From Prevotella sp. E13-27 (GTDB lineage Bacteria > Bacteroidota > Bacteroidia > Bacteroidales > Bacteroidaceae): a stretch of DNA of 64,000 nt. Made by a program: the position numbers and the translations under genes. How positions within the stretch are numbered: position 1 is the first letter of the stretch; every line of letters starts with the position of its first letter. Below are positions 32,879 to 42,134 of this stretch, piece after piece. The stretch covers positions 124,001 through 188,000 of the forward strand of contig NZ_JALPSC010000001.1 of assembly GCF_023217965.1 (NCBI RefSeq), written 5' to 3'. The notes beneath the pieces are model-generated. The model did no database searches, was not told where the DNA came from, and saw only the letters and a list, made by a program, of their open reading frames with translations.

Positions 32879-33041
32879 ATTAATGATCTTTTATTTGCCG
32901 GCAAAGGTACAAACAATTATTGAGAAAATCTCAATGTTTGACATATTTTTGCCCCAAAACACAAAATTAATTTCATTATTGGGGCGAAATAGAGTTAAAC
33001 GATGGGGTATAGGGATAACATATTGACGTTATCTGAAGCTG

Positions 33042-33401
33042 ATGAGTTATGAATCATACTTCTGGGGCCCATTCGGATACAATAATAACATAACCCTCTA
33101 TGTCCCCAAAGGCAGCAAGGCTGCGTATGCGGCAGCAGATGTCTGGAAGGACTTTAATATCATCAAGGAATACCCTGATCCTGATGTAAACCAGGATGGA
33201 TCTGTAGACGTAGTGGACGTGGTGGACATAGCCCGCTTCGTAGTGGGTACGCCCAGCGAATCGTTCGACAAGTTCCTGGCAGACCTGAATGGTAGCGGTG
33301 AGGTGAACGTGGCCGATGCTGTGGTGCTGGTCAACGAAATTGCAGGGGATGCAAATTGGGCAAGGACCTTGCATGCACCAAAGTATAGGCTCAGGAGATA
33401 A
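33042..33401 (+). pseudogene. 3' fragment of a BspA-type leucine-rich repeat protein with dockerin-like end
   Basis: The frame starts inside an LRR_5 unit ('NITLYVPKGSKAAYAAADVW'), then has two dockerin-like calcium loops: 'DVNQDGSVDVVDVVDIARFV' and 'DLNGSGEVNVADAVVLVNEI'. After 'GDANWAR' it runs into the 278-bp repeat and ends HAPKYRLRR, the same tail as the scrap at 30.5 kb, so the natural C-terminus was replaced. The N-terminal repeats are missing. Parent proteins are cell-surface and several hundred residues long. Confidence 0.7.
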
Positions 33402-33647
33402 CAGAACTAATGTAGCTATCGAATTCAGGATCAGATGTCTTTGGATGTTGGGAGAATTATAATAGGGATTTTTAGAGTATATTTATTGGGGAATTAAATC
33501 ATAAAATCAGCCCCCTAATAATCAGATGGTTACGTTTAAAATGTGCATTAGTTTGAGAAATAATTCCAAGAATCTTGCCCAATTCAAAAAAAATAGTTGT
33601 ATCTTTGCACCGTGAAACTGCGCGAAGGTGGGCTACACTTCAGCAAA
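33370..33647. repeat. 278-bp direct repeat, copy 2
   Basis: Second copy of the sequence at 30474-30751. Its TATCTTTG element (33600-33607) points toward the AlbA_2/HATPase gene at 33743 and may be its promoter. Confidence 0.9.
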
Positions 33648-33742
33648 GAACATATTCTTTGTATTCGGTTTCTTAAGACCCTTCGGGAATAAGCGACTAA
33701 GGTCGAGCGGCACCACCCTTGCACCCAAAATTAGAGAATACG

Positions 33743-35401
33743 ATGAGTACAATAGAAGAATTGCAGAAACTCCGTGAACGTGAAGACCACGTAGAGTTCA
33801 AGAAGGCAGAGCATAACTACCCGTTCGCAGGAGGCCAGAAGACCGACCCCAAAGACCGTAGGCATTGTGTATTAGGATATGTTGTCGCCTTGGCTAATGA
33901 GAAAGGTGGTCGTTTGGTTCTTGGAATGGCTGATGCCTATCCCCATGAGGTTGCTGGTAGTGATTTTGCCGAGAACGAGACAGGCAATCTTGAAGACGAG
34001 ATTTATAAGCGTCTCCATATACGCGTTCGTACCGAAGAACTGTATGACGAGAAGCAACGTCGTGTCCTTGTCATCAATGTGCCTTCTCGTCCTGTTGGTA
34101 AGGCACTTCGTTTCGAGGGTGTTCCCTTGATGCGAATGGGCGAAAGTCTGCGTGAAATGGACGATGCAGAATACTTCTCCATCATTTCCGAGCAAGACCC
34201 AGATTTCTCATCCCATGTCTGCAAGGGGCTTACTATTGAAGACCTTGATGCTGAAGCTGTAGAAAACATGCACAAACTCATTGCTGACAAGCAGAAACGG
34301 ACTGATGCAAATACCATTCCTCTGCCACAATTACTGAAAGACCTGTTGCTGATTGATGATGATGGCAATATGAAATATGCGACTCTTTTGTTGTTGGGAA
34401 AGTCTGAAGCCATCAATCGTTATCTGCCACAGGCAAATGTTGTGATAGAATACAGAACCAGTCAAAGCCAAGTACGCTACAGCGCCCGTCAGGAATACCG
34501 TCTGCCGTTGTTCGTCGCTATCGAGAAGATATGGGAATACATCAACCAACCTGCTTGCAATCCGCTACTACACATCAATGATCTACCTCGCATCCTCGAT
34601 TGTCCGGCATTCAACAAAGAGACTATTCGTGAGGCCATTATTAACGCTATGATTCACCGTAGCCTACAGATGGGGTCTGACATCTTCATCCATCTTTATC
34701 CTGATATGGTGGAAATCTCTAACCCTGGCGGATTCCCATACGGCGTAAACATCGGCAATATCCTCACCGTCAACAGTTCGCCCCGTAGCCGACTGATGGC
34801 CGAAGTGATAGAAAAGACGGGATTGATAGAGCGAAGCGGACAGGGTGTTGACATCATGTTTACCAACTGCATCAAGGAGGGCAAACCGCTTCCTGACTAC
34901 TCCTATTCTGATGATTATCAGGTGGACTTGCGCTTCTACGGTGAGATTCCTGACGATGCCTTTTACCTCTTTGCCCAGGATATTTGCCATACCCCCGAAC
35001 TCGAAAGTCAGATGAATACTTTCGACTGGCTGACGCTTCACTATATCTGGAAAGGTAATGCAGAGGCTGTTTATAAGGAGAGTTGCCCGAAATTAATAGA
35101 AATGGGGTTGATTGCAGAAGATGTGTATTTTGGATATGTCCTTTCCACCCGCTATCTGCTTTATAAACCGCATGTAAAATCTGTAGTCGGGCAATATGAA
35201 ATCAATCATATCCAAATAGTTTATCATGTGATTCGGCGTAACGGCGATGCATCCATGAGTGATTTTGTGACAGCATTCGACGGCATTTTGACACAAAAGC
35301 AAGTGCGTAACCTCATCGAAGGTCTTTGCAAAACGCCACTGATTGCTTCACATGGTAATGCACGTGCTACGAGATATAGTTGGATAAATAGTAACACTTA
35401 A
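33743..35401 (+). CDS. AlbA_2 plus HATPase-like domain protein (RecG-like annotated family)
   Basis: The N-terminal domain (about 1-150) matches AlbA_2: 'EDHVEFKKAEHNYPFAGG', 'VVALANEKGGRLVLGMAD', 'VLVINVPSRPVGKALRFEGV'. The middle (about 290-410) has the HATPase_c_4 pattern 'NKETIREAIINAMIHRSLQM', 'MVEISNPGGFPYGVNIGNI' and 'IERSGQGVDIMF', and the end is winged-helix-like. The family is often mis-called RecG helicase; it has no helicase motifs. It lies just before the fructan regulator (11-base gap, same direction), though a functional tie is not implied. Role unknown, possibly regulatory or defence-related. Confidence 0.75.
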   Translation: MSTIEELQKLREREDHVEFKKAEHNYPFAGGQKTDPKDRRHCVLGYVVALANEKGGRLVLGMADAYPHEVAGSDFAENETGNLEDEIYKRLHIRVRTEELYDEKQRRVLVINVPSRPVGKALRFEGVPLMRMGESLREMDDAEYFSIISEQDPDFSSHVCKGLTIEDLDAEAVENMHKLIADKQKRTDANTIPLPQLLKDLLLIDDDGNMKYATLLLLGKSEAINRYLPQANVVIEYRTSQSQVRYSARQEYRLPLFVAIEKIWEYINQPACNPLLHINDLPRILDCPAFNKETIREAIINAMIHRSLQMGSDIFIHLYPDMVEISNPGGFPYGVNIGNILTVNSSPRSRLMAEVIEKTGLIERSGQGVDIMFTNCIKEGKPLPDYSYSDDYQVDLRFYGEIPDDAFYLFAQDICHTPELESQMNTFDWLTLHYIWKGNAEAVYKESCPKLIEMGLIAEDVYFGYVLSTRYLLYKPHVKSVVGQYEINHIQIVYHVIRRNGDASMSDFVTAFDGILTQKQVRNLIEGLCKTPLIASHGNARATRYSWINSNT

Positions 35402-35412
35402 ACCGAACAAAT

Positions 35413-36957
35413 ATGCGACAAAGATTCTTCTATTTATTTGTATTGGCTACGTTACTTGTATCTTGCTCTGGGGGCAAGGTGAAGTATCGTATCGGAATAT
35501 CACAGTGTTCGGATGACATCTGGCGTGACAAGCAGAATGCTGAATTGCGTATGGGTGCTTATTTCCATGATAATGTGGAACTGAAGTTTGCTGCGGCCTA
35601 CGATAGCGACGAGCGGCAGGTGCAGCAGATTGACAGTCTCGTGAATAATGGCATCGACTTGTTAATCGTGGCACCTAACCAAGTGCAGACTATTTCGCCT
35701 GCCATCGACCGTGCCTACGACAAGGGCATTCCCGTCATTGTGTTTGAGCGCAAGACCAGCTCCCGGAAGTACACCGCCTTTATCAGTGCCGATAACTATG
35801 AAATGGGGCGCACTATGGGCGAATATATCGCGTCACGGCTGGATGGCAAGGGAAATGTCCTGGAGATAAAGGGGCTGGAAGGCTCATCACCTGCCATCGA
35901 GCGCCATAAAGGCTTCATGGATGCCATAGAGAAAGTTCCTGGCATCAAGGTGGTGGGTTCGCTGCAAGGTGACTGGACGGAAGAGACAGCATACGAAACT
36001 ACAAAACTATGGTTCAATAATAATAAAGATGTACACGTGGACCTTGTGTTCGGTGCCAACGACCGCACGGCTATGGGAGCACACAAGGCAATGACAGAGG
36101 TAACTACCCCACTCGCCTTCAGGAGAGTGGTCGGGGGTGAGGCTGTACTATATTGCGGCATCGACGGTTTGCCGGGTGAGAATGGCGGCATACAATTAGT
36201 GCGTGACTCTTTGCTCGACGCTTCGTACATTTATCCGACGAATGGCGACCAGATTATCGAGTTGGCCGTTAATATTCTCGAAGGAAAACCCTACGACAAG
36301 GAGACATTGATGATGTCGGCCCTTGTCACTCGCGACAATGCAAAAGTGCTGCTGATGCAGAGCGAGGAACTGATGCGTCAGGCAGACCGCCTGGACCTAT
36401 TACATGACAAGGCCGACAACTACCTGCATGAACTTGACACACAGCGCATCGTCAGCTGGCTAGCCATCGGCATCATCGTACTGTTGGTTGTAGTGTTTGT
36501 ACTTTTCTACCTCTACCTTTTAAGGAAAATAAGCATGCAAAGAGAACGTGTGACCAATACGTTGTGGAACATGGAAGCCACCGTGGATTCATCCCCATCA
36601 ACAGCCAATTCACAACAAACAGGTACTGTTTCACCTGCAAACGAGAGCGGATTCTTGTCACATTTTCGTGAGATTGTTGAAACTCGTCTTTCAGATAGCA
36701 ATCTTAGTATTGATGACCTTGCTGCCGATATGAACCTCAGTCGTGTGCAGCTCTATCGTAGAGTAAAGGCAGTATCTGGTTCATCACCAGTGGAATTATT
36801 ACGTACAGCCCGTCTGAATCGCGCTTATCAATTACTGCTTACTACCGACAAGAGCGTCTCTGAGGTCGCCTATGCCGTTGGCTTTACTGCTCCCAGCTAC
36901 TTTACGAAATGTTTCAAAGAGGAGTATGGCATGGTGCCAGGCGACGTGAGGAAATAG
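35413..36957 (+). CDS. Membrane-bound one-component regulator: sugar-binding domain, one helix, AraC domain
   Basis: Residues 1-20 are a lipoprotein-like or signal segment ('LFVLATLLVSCSGG'). Residues 24-310 form a type I periplasmic sugar-binding domain: 'YRIGISQCSDDIWRDKQNAE', 'GIDLLIVAPNQVQTISPAID', 'PVIVFERKTSSRKYTAFIS', 'DLVFGANDRTAMGAHKAM'. Residues about 350-372 are a membrane helix ('WLAIGIIVLLVVVFVLFYLY'). The last 100 residues are an AraC DNA-binding domain ('LSIDDLAADMNLSRVQLYRR', 'EVAYAVGFTAPSYFTKCFKE'). The fructan locus of B. thetaiotaomicron has a hybrid two-component regulator with the same ends plus kinase and receiver; here those are absent. It should sense fructose and activate the genes downstream. 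A palindrome is inserted at codons 231-244. Confidence 0.85.
   Translation: MRQRFFYLFVLATLLVSCSGGKVKYRIGISQCSDDIWRDKQNAELRMGAYFHDNVELKFAAAYDSDERQVQQIDSLVNNGIDLLIVAPNQVQTISPAIDRAYDKGIPVIVFERKTSSRKYTAFISADNYEMGRTMGEYIASRLDGKGNVLEIKGLEGSSPAIERHKGFMDAIEKVPGIKVVGSLQGDWTEETAYETTKLWFNNNKDVHVDLVFGANDRTAMGAHKAMTEVTTPLAFRRVVGGEAVLYCGIDGLPGENGGIQLVRDSLLDASYIYPTNGDQIIELAVNILEGKPYDKETLMMSALVTRDNAKVLLMQSEELMRQADRLDLLHDKADNYLHELDTQRIVSWLAIGIIVLLVVVFVLFYLYLLRKISMQRERVTNTLWNMEATVDSSPSTANSQQTGTVSPANESGFLSHFREIVETRLSDSNLSIDDLAADMNLSRVQLYRRVKAVSGSSPVELLRTARLNRAYQLLLTTDKSVSEVAYAVGFTAPSYFTKCFKEEYGMVPGDVRK
36103..36144. repeat. Interspersed palindromic repeat inside the regulator gene
   Basis: CCACTC and GAGTGG flank a short loop and are followed by TCGGGGGTGAGG, the same design as the repeats at 43523 and 43662. 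It is in frame and adds residues like 'TTPLAFRRVVGGEA' to the sugar-binding domain. Confidence 0.6.
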
Positions 36958-37018
36958 TCACCAACTTCTCACCTCTCATTTTTTACCTCTAACTTCTTAC
37001 AACTAACCACTAAAAATT

Positions 37019-37114
37019 ATCGTTCATTCTTTCGCAAAAATGTTTCATTGCAACATATTTTGCACAGAGTGAACGATATTTTTAATATCAACAAATATAT
37101 AGATGATATTTTTG
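37019..37114 (+). promoter_or_regulatory. susC promoter with inverted regulator half-sites
   Basis: ATCGTTCA (37019-37026) and TGAACGAT (37070-37077) form an inverted pair. The -7 element TATTTTTG is at 37107-37114, and no TTTG is found at the -33 position, as expected for an activator-dependent promoter. A closely related GAACGAT lies before the second GH32 gene. Confidence 0.6.
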
Positions 37115-37159
37115 CAGCAGATTTGTAAACCAAAAATATTAACTAAAAACGTAAAACAA

Positions 37160-40100
37160 ATGAAACAATCGAAACGAGTGTTTTTATGTTTCCTGACTCT
37201 GATGCTTAGTACAATAATGTATGCTCAGACGACGATTCAAGGAACTGTGGTCGATGACTTCGGTGACGGTGTCATTGGTGCCACAGTAAAAGAAAAGGGA
37301 AACAGCAACGGAACGGTGACCGACTTAGATGGTAATTTCAAGATTAATGTGAAAGAAGGTACTATGCTTGTCTTCAGCTTCATCGGTTTCCAGAATCAGG
37401 AAATGCCTGCTAAAAACGGCATGAAGGTGGTGATGAAAGATGACAACCAAATGCTGAACGAGGTTGTCGTTACAGGCTATACCACCCAGCGCAAAGCCGA
37501 CTTGACAGGTGCTGTCTCAACAGTGAGTGTCGATGAGATGGCCAAACAGAACGAAAACAACCCGATGAAGGCTCTACAGGGTCGCGTGCCAGGCATGAAC
37601 ATTCAGGCCGACGGTAATCCTTCTGGAGCAGCAACAGTACGCATTCGTGGTATCGGAACCCTAAACGACAACGACCCACTTTACATCATCGACGGTGTAC
37701 CCACGAAAGCAGGTATGCACGAACTGAATGGTAACGACATTGAGTCTATTCAGGTATTGAAGGATGCCGCTTCTGCCTCTATCTATGGTAGCCGTGCTGC
37801 CAATGGCGTGATTATTATCACAACAAAGAAAGGCAAGGAGGGTAAGACCAAGGTAAACTTCGACGGTAGCGTGGCCACCTCTTTTTATACCAACAAGATT
37901 GAGACAATGAATGCCAACGAGTGGGGACGTGCTTACTGGCAAGCTTGCGTAAACGATGGTATAAACCCAAGCAACAATAATCTTGGATATAACTATAATT
38001 GGGGCTATGATGCTAATGGCAACCCTGTGCTGAACCGCATGACAATGAACATGTATCTTGACGATAACGCCACTGTACGTGCCGGTGATACTGATTGGTT
38101 TGACGAGATCACACGTACAGGCGTTGTTCAGCAGTATAATCTTTCAGTTAGTAATGGCACTGAAAAAGGCAACTCCTTTTTATCTGTAGGCTACTACGAC
38201 AACCAAGGTACTATCAAGGACTCCTATTTTAACCGCTTCTCTGCACGTGCCAACAGCGACTACAAGTTGTTCGACGGTATTGTAGTCATTGGCGAGAACA
38301 TAACCCTGAACCGCACAAAGGGTGTTGACGCACCTGGAGGCGTATTGGAGCATGCATTGGAGTTCAACCCCAACTTCCCCATCTACGCTGAGAACGGTAA
38401 GTATGCACAGGCTTTGGGAGCTTATTCCGAGCGCGAGAACCCATTAAGCATGATTGACAATGCCAAGGATAACGAATACACCCAGTGGCGCACATTCGGT
38501 GATATTCACCTTAGCATAAATCCTCTTAAGAACCTCATGCTTCGCACAACCTTAGGCATGGACTATACTCAGAAGCAACAGCGCTTCTTCACCTATCCTA
38601 TCGAGAATGGTAAGGTAAAACGTACCGATACTGCCGCAGAATACAAGCAGGAACACACCATGCGCTGGATGTGGAACGCCATTGCGACCTACAACCTTGA
38701 GATCGGCAAGCATCGTGGCGATGCAATGGTTGGTATGGAGATAAACCGTCAGGACTATAACTGGAGTAGTGCCAAGCGCTATGAGCAGGCTATCCTGAAC
38801 ACCGATTACATGTGGCCATCGGCAGGCTCTGGAAAACAACTCGCTGAAGGCAGTGGAGACGGTTTCTCGCTGGTGTCATTCTTTGGCAAACTGAACTATA
38901 CATTCAATGAAAGATATCTGGCTTCATTCACTATACGCCGCGACGGCAGTAGCCGCTTTGGTAAGAACAACCAATATGGTACGTTCCCATCAGTAAGTGC
39001 AGGATGGCGCTTGTCAGAGGAAGAGTTCATGAAGTTTACTGAGGACTGGCTCGATAACCTTAAGGTGCGTTACTCTTGGGGACAGACAGGTAACCAGGAG
39101 ATATCCAACACAGCTCGATATACTCTTTATCGTCCTGTCGTTTCAACAGGTTTATGGGGCAGTGGAGCTGCTGGTTCTTCATACGACATTGCCGGAAGCA
39201 ATGGCGGCTATGAGCTGTCAAACGGTTATGTACGCTCGCAGCGAGGCAATGAGGATATCAAGTGGGAGACAACAACCCAGAATAATATTGGTATAGACTT
39301 CGCATTCTTGAAAAATGAGGTCTATGGCTCGTTCGATTGGTTCAACAAGAAGACCACAGACATTCTTCTCTTCATGGAAGGCATTGCCGCCATGGGTGAA
39401 GGCAGCGGCCAGTGGATTAACGCCGGTGAGGTGAAAAACAACGGTTGGGAATTCTCATTGGGCTATCGTCACAAGCTGTCAAACGGTTTCTCATGGGACA
39501 TCAACGGCAACATCAGCCGCTACACCAACGAGATTACCAAACTGCCAGAGACCGTTGCTGCCAACGGTAAGTATGGTGGCAATGGCGTGAAGAGCGTAGT
39601 AGGCCACCCAATGTTCTCACAGGTTGGTTATATTGCTGACGGCATTTTCAAAAGTCAGAACGAAATCGACAATCACGCTACTCAACAGGGAGCTGGCCTT
39701 GGTCGCATACGTTATAAGGACCTGAATGGTGACGGCAAGATTACTGAAGACGACCAGGACTGGATCTATGACCCGACACCAGACTTTACATGGGGTCTGA
39801 ACATCTATCTGCAATACAAGAACTGGGACCTGACAATGTTCTGGCAGGGTGTACAGGGCGTCGATGTGGACTGTCGCGGTTATAAGTCGCAGACTGACTT
39901 CTGGGCCAACTCTGCAATAAACGTACCTTATCTGAACAAGGGTGTGCGTGTCCTTGACGCATGGAGTCCCGCTAACCCAGGCAGCGATATTCCTGCTCTG
40001 ACCACAAGCGACACCAACAACGAGGGGCGCGTTAGCTCATACTACATAGAGAATGGCTCTTATGCTAAACTCCGTACCATACAGTTAGGTTACAACATGC

Positions 40101-40270
40101 CGAAGAGCATCATAGACAAGCTTCATATGGAACGCATGCGCATTTACTTGTCTGCTCAAAACTTATTAACGATCAAGAGTAGCAATTTTACTGGCAACGA
40201 TCCTGAGAACCCAGGATTCGGATATCCCATTCCTCTCAACCTCACTTTTGGATTGAACGTAGGATTCTAA
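37160..40270 (+). CDS. SusC-type TonB-dependent outer membrane transporter for fructan
   Basis: The 1036-residue protein starts with a signal peptide (MKQSKRVFLCFLTLMLSTIM then YAQ), a carboxypeptidase-like repeat ('GTVVDDFGDGVIGATVKEKG'), a TonB box region ('LNEVVVTGYTTQRKADLTGA'), the SusC plug phrase 'ALQGRVPGMNI', 'PLYIIDGVP', 'VLKDAASASIYGSRAANGVI' and a beta-barrel ending FGLNVGF. It imports oligosaccharides with SusD as lid. The order with the following genes identifies a fructan locus. The start at 37160 gives the signal peptide; the frame extends 19 codons upstream through the promoter. Confidence 0.92.
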   Translation: MKQSKRVFLCFLTLMLSTIMYAQTTIQGTVVDDFGDGVIGATVKEKGNSNGTVTDLDGNFKINVKEGTMLVFSFIGFQNQEMPAKNGMKVVMKDDNQMLNEVVVTGYTTQRKADLTGAVSTVSVDEMAKQNENNPMKALQGRVPGMNIQADGNPSGAATVRIRGIGTLNDNDPLYIIDGVPTKAGMHELNGNDIESIQVLKDAASASIYGSRAANGVIIITTKKGKEGKTKVNFDGSVATSFYTNKIETMNANEWGRAYWQACVNDGINPSNNNLGYNYNWGYDANGNPVLNRMTMNMYLDDNATVRAGDTDWFDEITRTGVVQQYNLSVSNGTEKGNSFLSVGYYDNQGTIKDSYFNRFSARANSDYKLFDGIVVIGENITLNRTKGVDAPGGVLEHALEFNPNFPIYAENGKYAQALGAYSERENPLSMIDNAKDNEYTQWRTFGDIHLSINPLKNLMLRTTLGMDYTQKQQRFFTYPIENGKVKRTDTAAEYKQEHTMRWMWNAIATYNLEIGKHRGDAMVGMEINRQDYNWSSAKRYEQAILNTDYMWPSAGSGKQLAEGSGDGFSLVSFFGKLNYTFNERYLASFTIRRDGSSRFGKNNQYGTFPSVSAGWRLSEEEFMKFTEDWLDNLKVRYSWGQTGNQEISNTARYTLYRPVVSTGLWGSGAAGSSYDIAGSNGGYELSNGYVRSQRGNEDIKWETTTQNNIGIDFAFLKNEVYGSFDWFNKKTTDILLFMEGIAAMGEGSGQWINAGEVKNNGWEFSLGYRHKLSNGFSWDINGNISRYTNEITKLPETVAANGKYGGNGVKSVVGHPMFSQVGYIADGIFKSQNEIDNHATQQGAGLGRIRYKDLNGDGKITEDDQDWIYDPTPDFTWGLNIYLQYKNWDLTMFWQGVQGVDVDCRGYKSQTDFWANSAINVPYLNKGVRVLDAWSPANPGSDIPALTTSDTNNEGRVSSYYIENGSYAKLRTIQLGYNMPKSIIDKLHMERMRIYLSAQNLLTIKSSNFTGNDPENPGFGYPIPLNLTFGLNVGF

Positions 40271-40315
40271 AACAGCGAATTAATAATGAATTTCACGACT
40301 AAAAGAATTACAGTT

Positions 40316-42061
40316 ATGAAGACAATATATAGACTTTTATGCACAATCTGCGTATTCGGTGGTTTGATGAGTTGCTCTGACTTCTTAGAAGAGCAGGTGC
40401 CTCAGGCTACGCTTACTCAAGACGAGGTGAAAGATCCTGAGTATATAGACAATGTGATTGTTTCAGCATATGCCGGACTTGTATCTATAGAAGATATGAA
40501 CGCCTCTTTCTCGCTGTGGAACTACGACACACGTTCCGACGATGCCTATGTTGGCGGTTCCGACTTCTCTGACGGCGAACCCTTCCACCGATTGGAAAAA
40601 GGAACAGGCGTGATGACTACCGACTGGCCTTTCAGTTCCATTTGGAACAAATTCTACAGCTATCTGTCGCGCATATCGCTATCACTTGACATGCTGAAAG
40701 AGGCCGATCAGTCAAATGCGATTATTAAGCAACGCACTGCCGAGATGAAATTTCTGCGTGCCTATGGCCATTTCCAGCTGAAGCGTCTGTTCAAGAAGAT
40801 TCCTTTCGTAAACAAGTCAAATATGACAGAGGATGATTATAACAACCTCTCAAACACTGAGTACACCAATGACGAGGGTTGGCAGCAAATCATCAACGAT
40901 CTGGAAGAAGCCTATAACGTACTGCCTGAGACACAATCTGATAAGGGTCGTCCTACGAAAGCAGCTTGTGCAGCTTTCCTGGCCAAGGTTTATCTTTACA
41001 AGGCCTATCATCAAGACGATGTCAACAGTAATCAGGTTACATCCATCAATGAGGCAGACTTACAGAAAGTTATCGAATACACCGATCCTTCCATCTATGC
41101 CAAAGGAGGTTACGGACTTGAGAGCGACCTGCATAATAATTTCCGTCCTGAGGAGCAGTACGAGAATGGCAAGGAAAGCCTTTGGGCCATCCAATATTCA
41201 AAGAACGACGGTACAACCTATGGTAATCTGAACTTCTCAAATCGTCTGATTGTACCTTGCATTCCTAAAGTTCACGATTCAGGTTGCGACTTCTATAAGC
41301 CTTCTCACAATCTGGTTGATGCTTACCGCACAAATAGCGATGGTCTGCCTATGCTTGATAACTTTGCAACTGTAGATTATAAAGTAGGGTCTGCTGAGAC
41401 CGTTGACCCACGACTGTTTATCACCGTAGGCGTGCCTGGTACACCTTACATGTTCAATACCTCCTTCATGATGTCAGAGACTGGTGCCTGGAGCCGTTCA
41501 GGAGGTACATTCGGCTATTTCGTATCACTGAAGCAGAATGTTAATCCCATACTGACAGATAACTATCTTTACCTGTGCGACTCACAATGGGCCAGCTCCA
41601 TGAACCGCATTGTCTTCCGCTATGCTGATGTTTTGCTAATGCGCGCCGAGGCTCTTGCTCAGCTTAACAATACTGCCGAAGCAGTTATCTTTGTCAATCA
41701 GGTGAGAGACCGTGCAATAAGTATGATGACCAACAGCGTAGTGGCTGGCTATCCTAACAAGTATGGCATCCATTATGCCGTAGGTAAATATAACGGCACT
41801 TACTCAAAAGAGGAAATGATGAAGATTGTGAAAATGGAACGCCGTCTGGAACTGGCAATGGAAAGTGAGCGATTCTTCGACCTCGTGCGCTGGGGCGATG
41901 CCGCTACCGTGCTGAACAAGTACTATAGTGACGAGAGTAAGAAGATGAGTTTCCTTAACGGCTCTTCATTCACAGCCAATAAAAACGAATATCTGCCCAT
42001 TCCTTTCGAACAAATGGCTGCATCTAACGGACATTACACTCAGAACTGCGGAGAGTGGTAA
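40316..42061 (+). CDS. SusD-type surface glycan-binding lipoprotein
   Basis: A 581-residue SusD/RagB lipoprotein. The signal (MKTIYRLLCTICVFGGLMSC) ends at the lipid-attachment Cys. Seen motifs are 'FLEEQVPQATLTQDEV' near the start, TPR-like helices ('EMKFLRAYGHFQLKRLFKKI') and the typical end region 'ERRLELAMESERFFDLVRWG' with 'NEYLPIPFEQM'. It caps the SusC barrel and hands over fructo-oligosaccharides. Follows susC by 45 bases. Confidence 0.92.
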   Translation: MKTIYRLLCTICVFGGLMSCSDFLEEQVPQATLTQDEVKDPEYIDNVIVSAYAGLVSIEDMNASFSLWNYDTRSDDAYVGGSDFSDGEPFHRLEKGTGVMTTDWPFSSIWNKFYSYLSRISLSLDMLKEADQSNAIIKQRTAEMKFLRAYGHFQLKRLFKKIPFVNKSNMTEDDYNNLSNTEYTNDEGWQQIINDLEEAYNVLPETQSDKGRPTKAACAAFLAKVYLYKAYHQDDVNSNQVTSINEADLQKVIEYTDPSIYAKGGYGLESDLHNNFRPEEQYENGKESLWAIQYSKNDGTTYGNLNFSNRLIVPCIPKVHDSGCDFYKPSHNLVDAYRTNSDGLPMLDNFATVDYKVGSAETVDPRLFITVGVPGTPYMFNTSFMMSETGAWSRSGGTFGYFVSLKQNVNPILTDNYLYLCDSQWASSMNRIVFRYADVLLMRAEALAQLNNTAEAVIFVNQVRDRAISMMTNSVVAGYPNKYGIHYAVGKYNGTYSKEEMMKIVKMERRLELAMESERFFDLVRWGDAATVLNKYYSDESKKMSFLNGSSFTANKNEYLPIPFEQMAASNGHYTQNCGEW

Positions 42062-42134
42062 GGTTTAAGTTGAGAGTTAAGAGTTTAGAGTTATCGCTAT
42101 GCGATTAAGAATTGAGAATTGAAAATTGAGAATT

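Noticed and set aside
33743..35401. RecG helicase
   Set aside because: Despite the common database name, no helicase motifs are present; the domains are AlbA_2 and HATPase-like.
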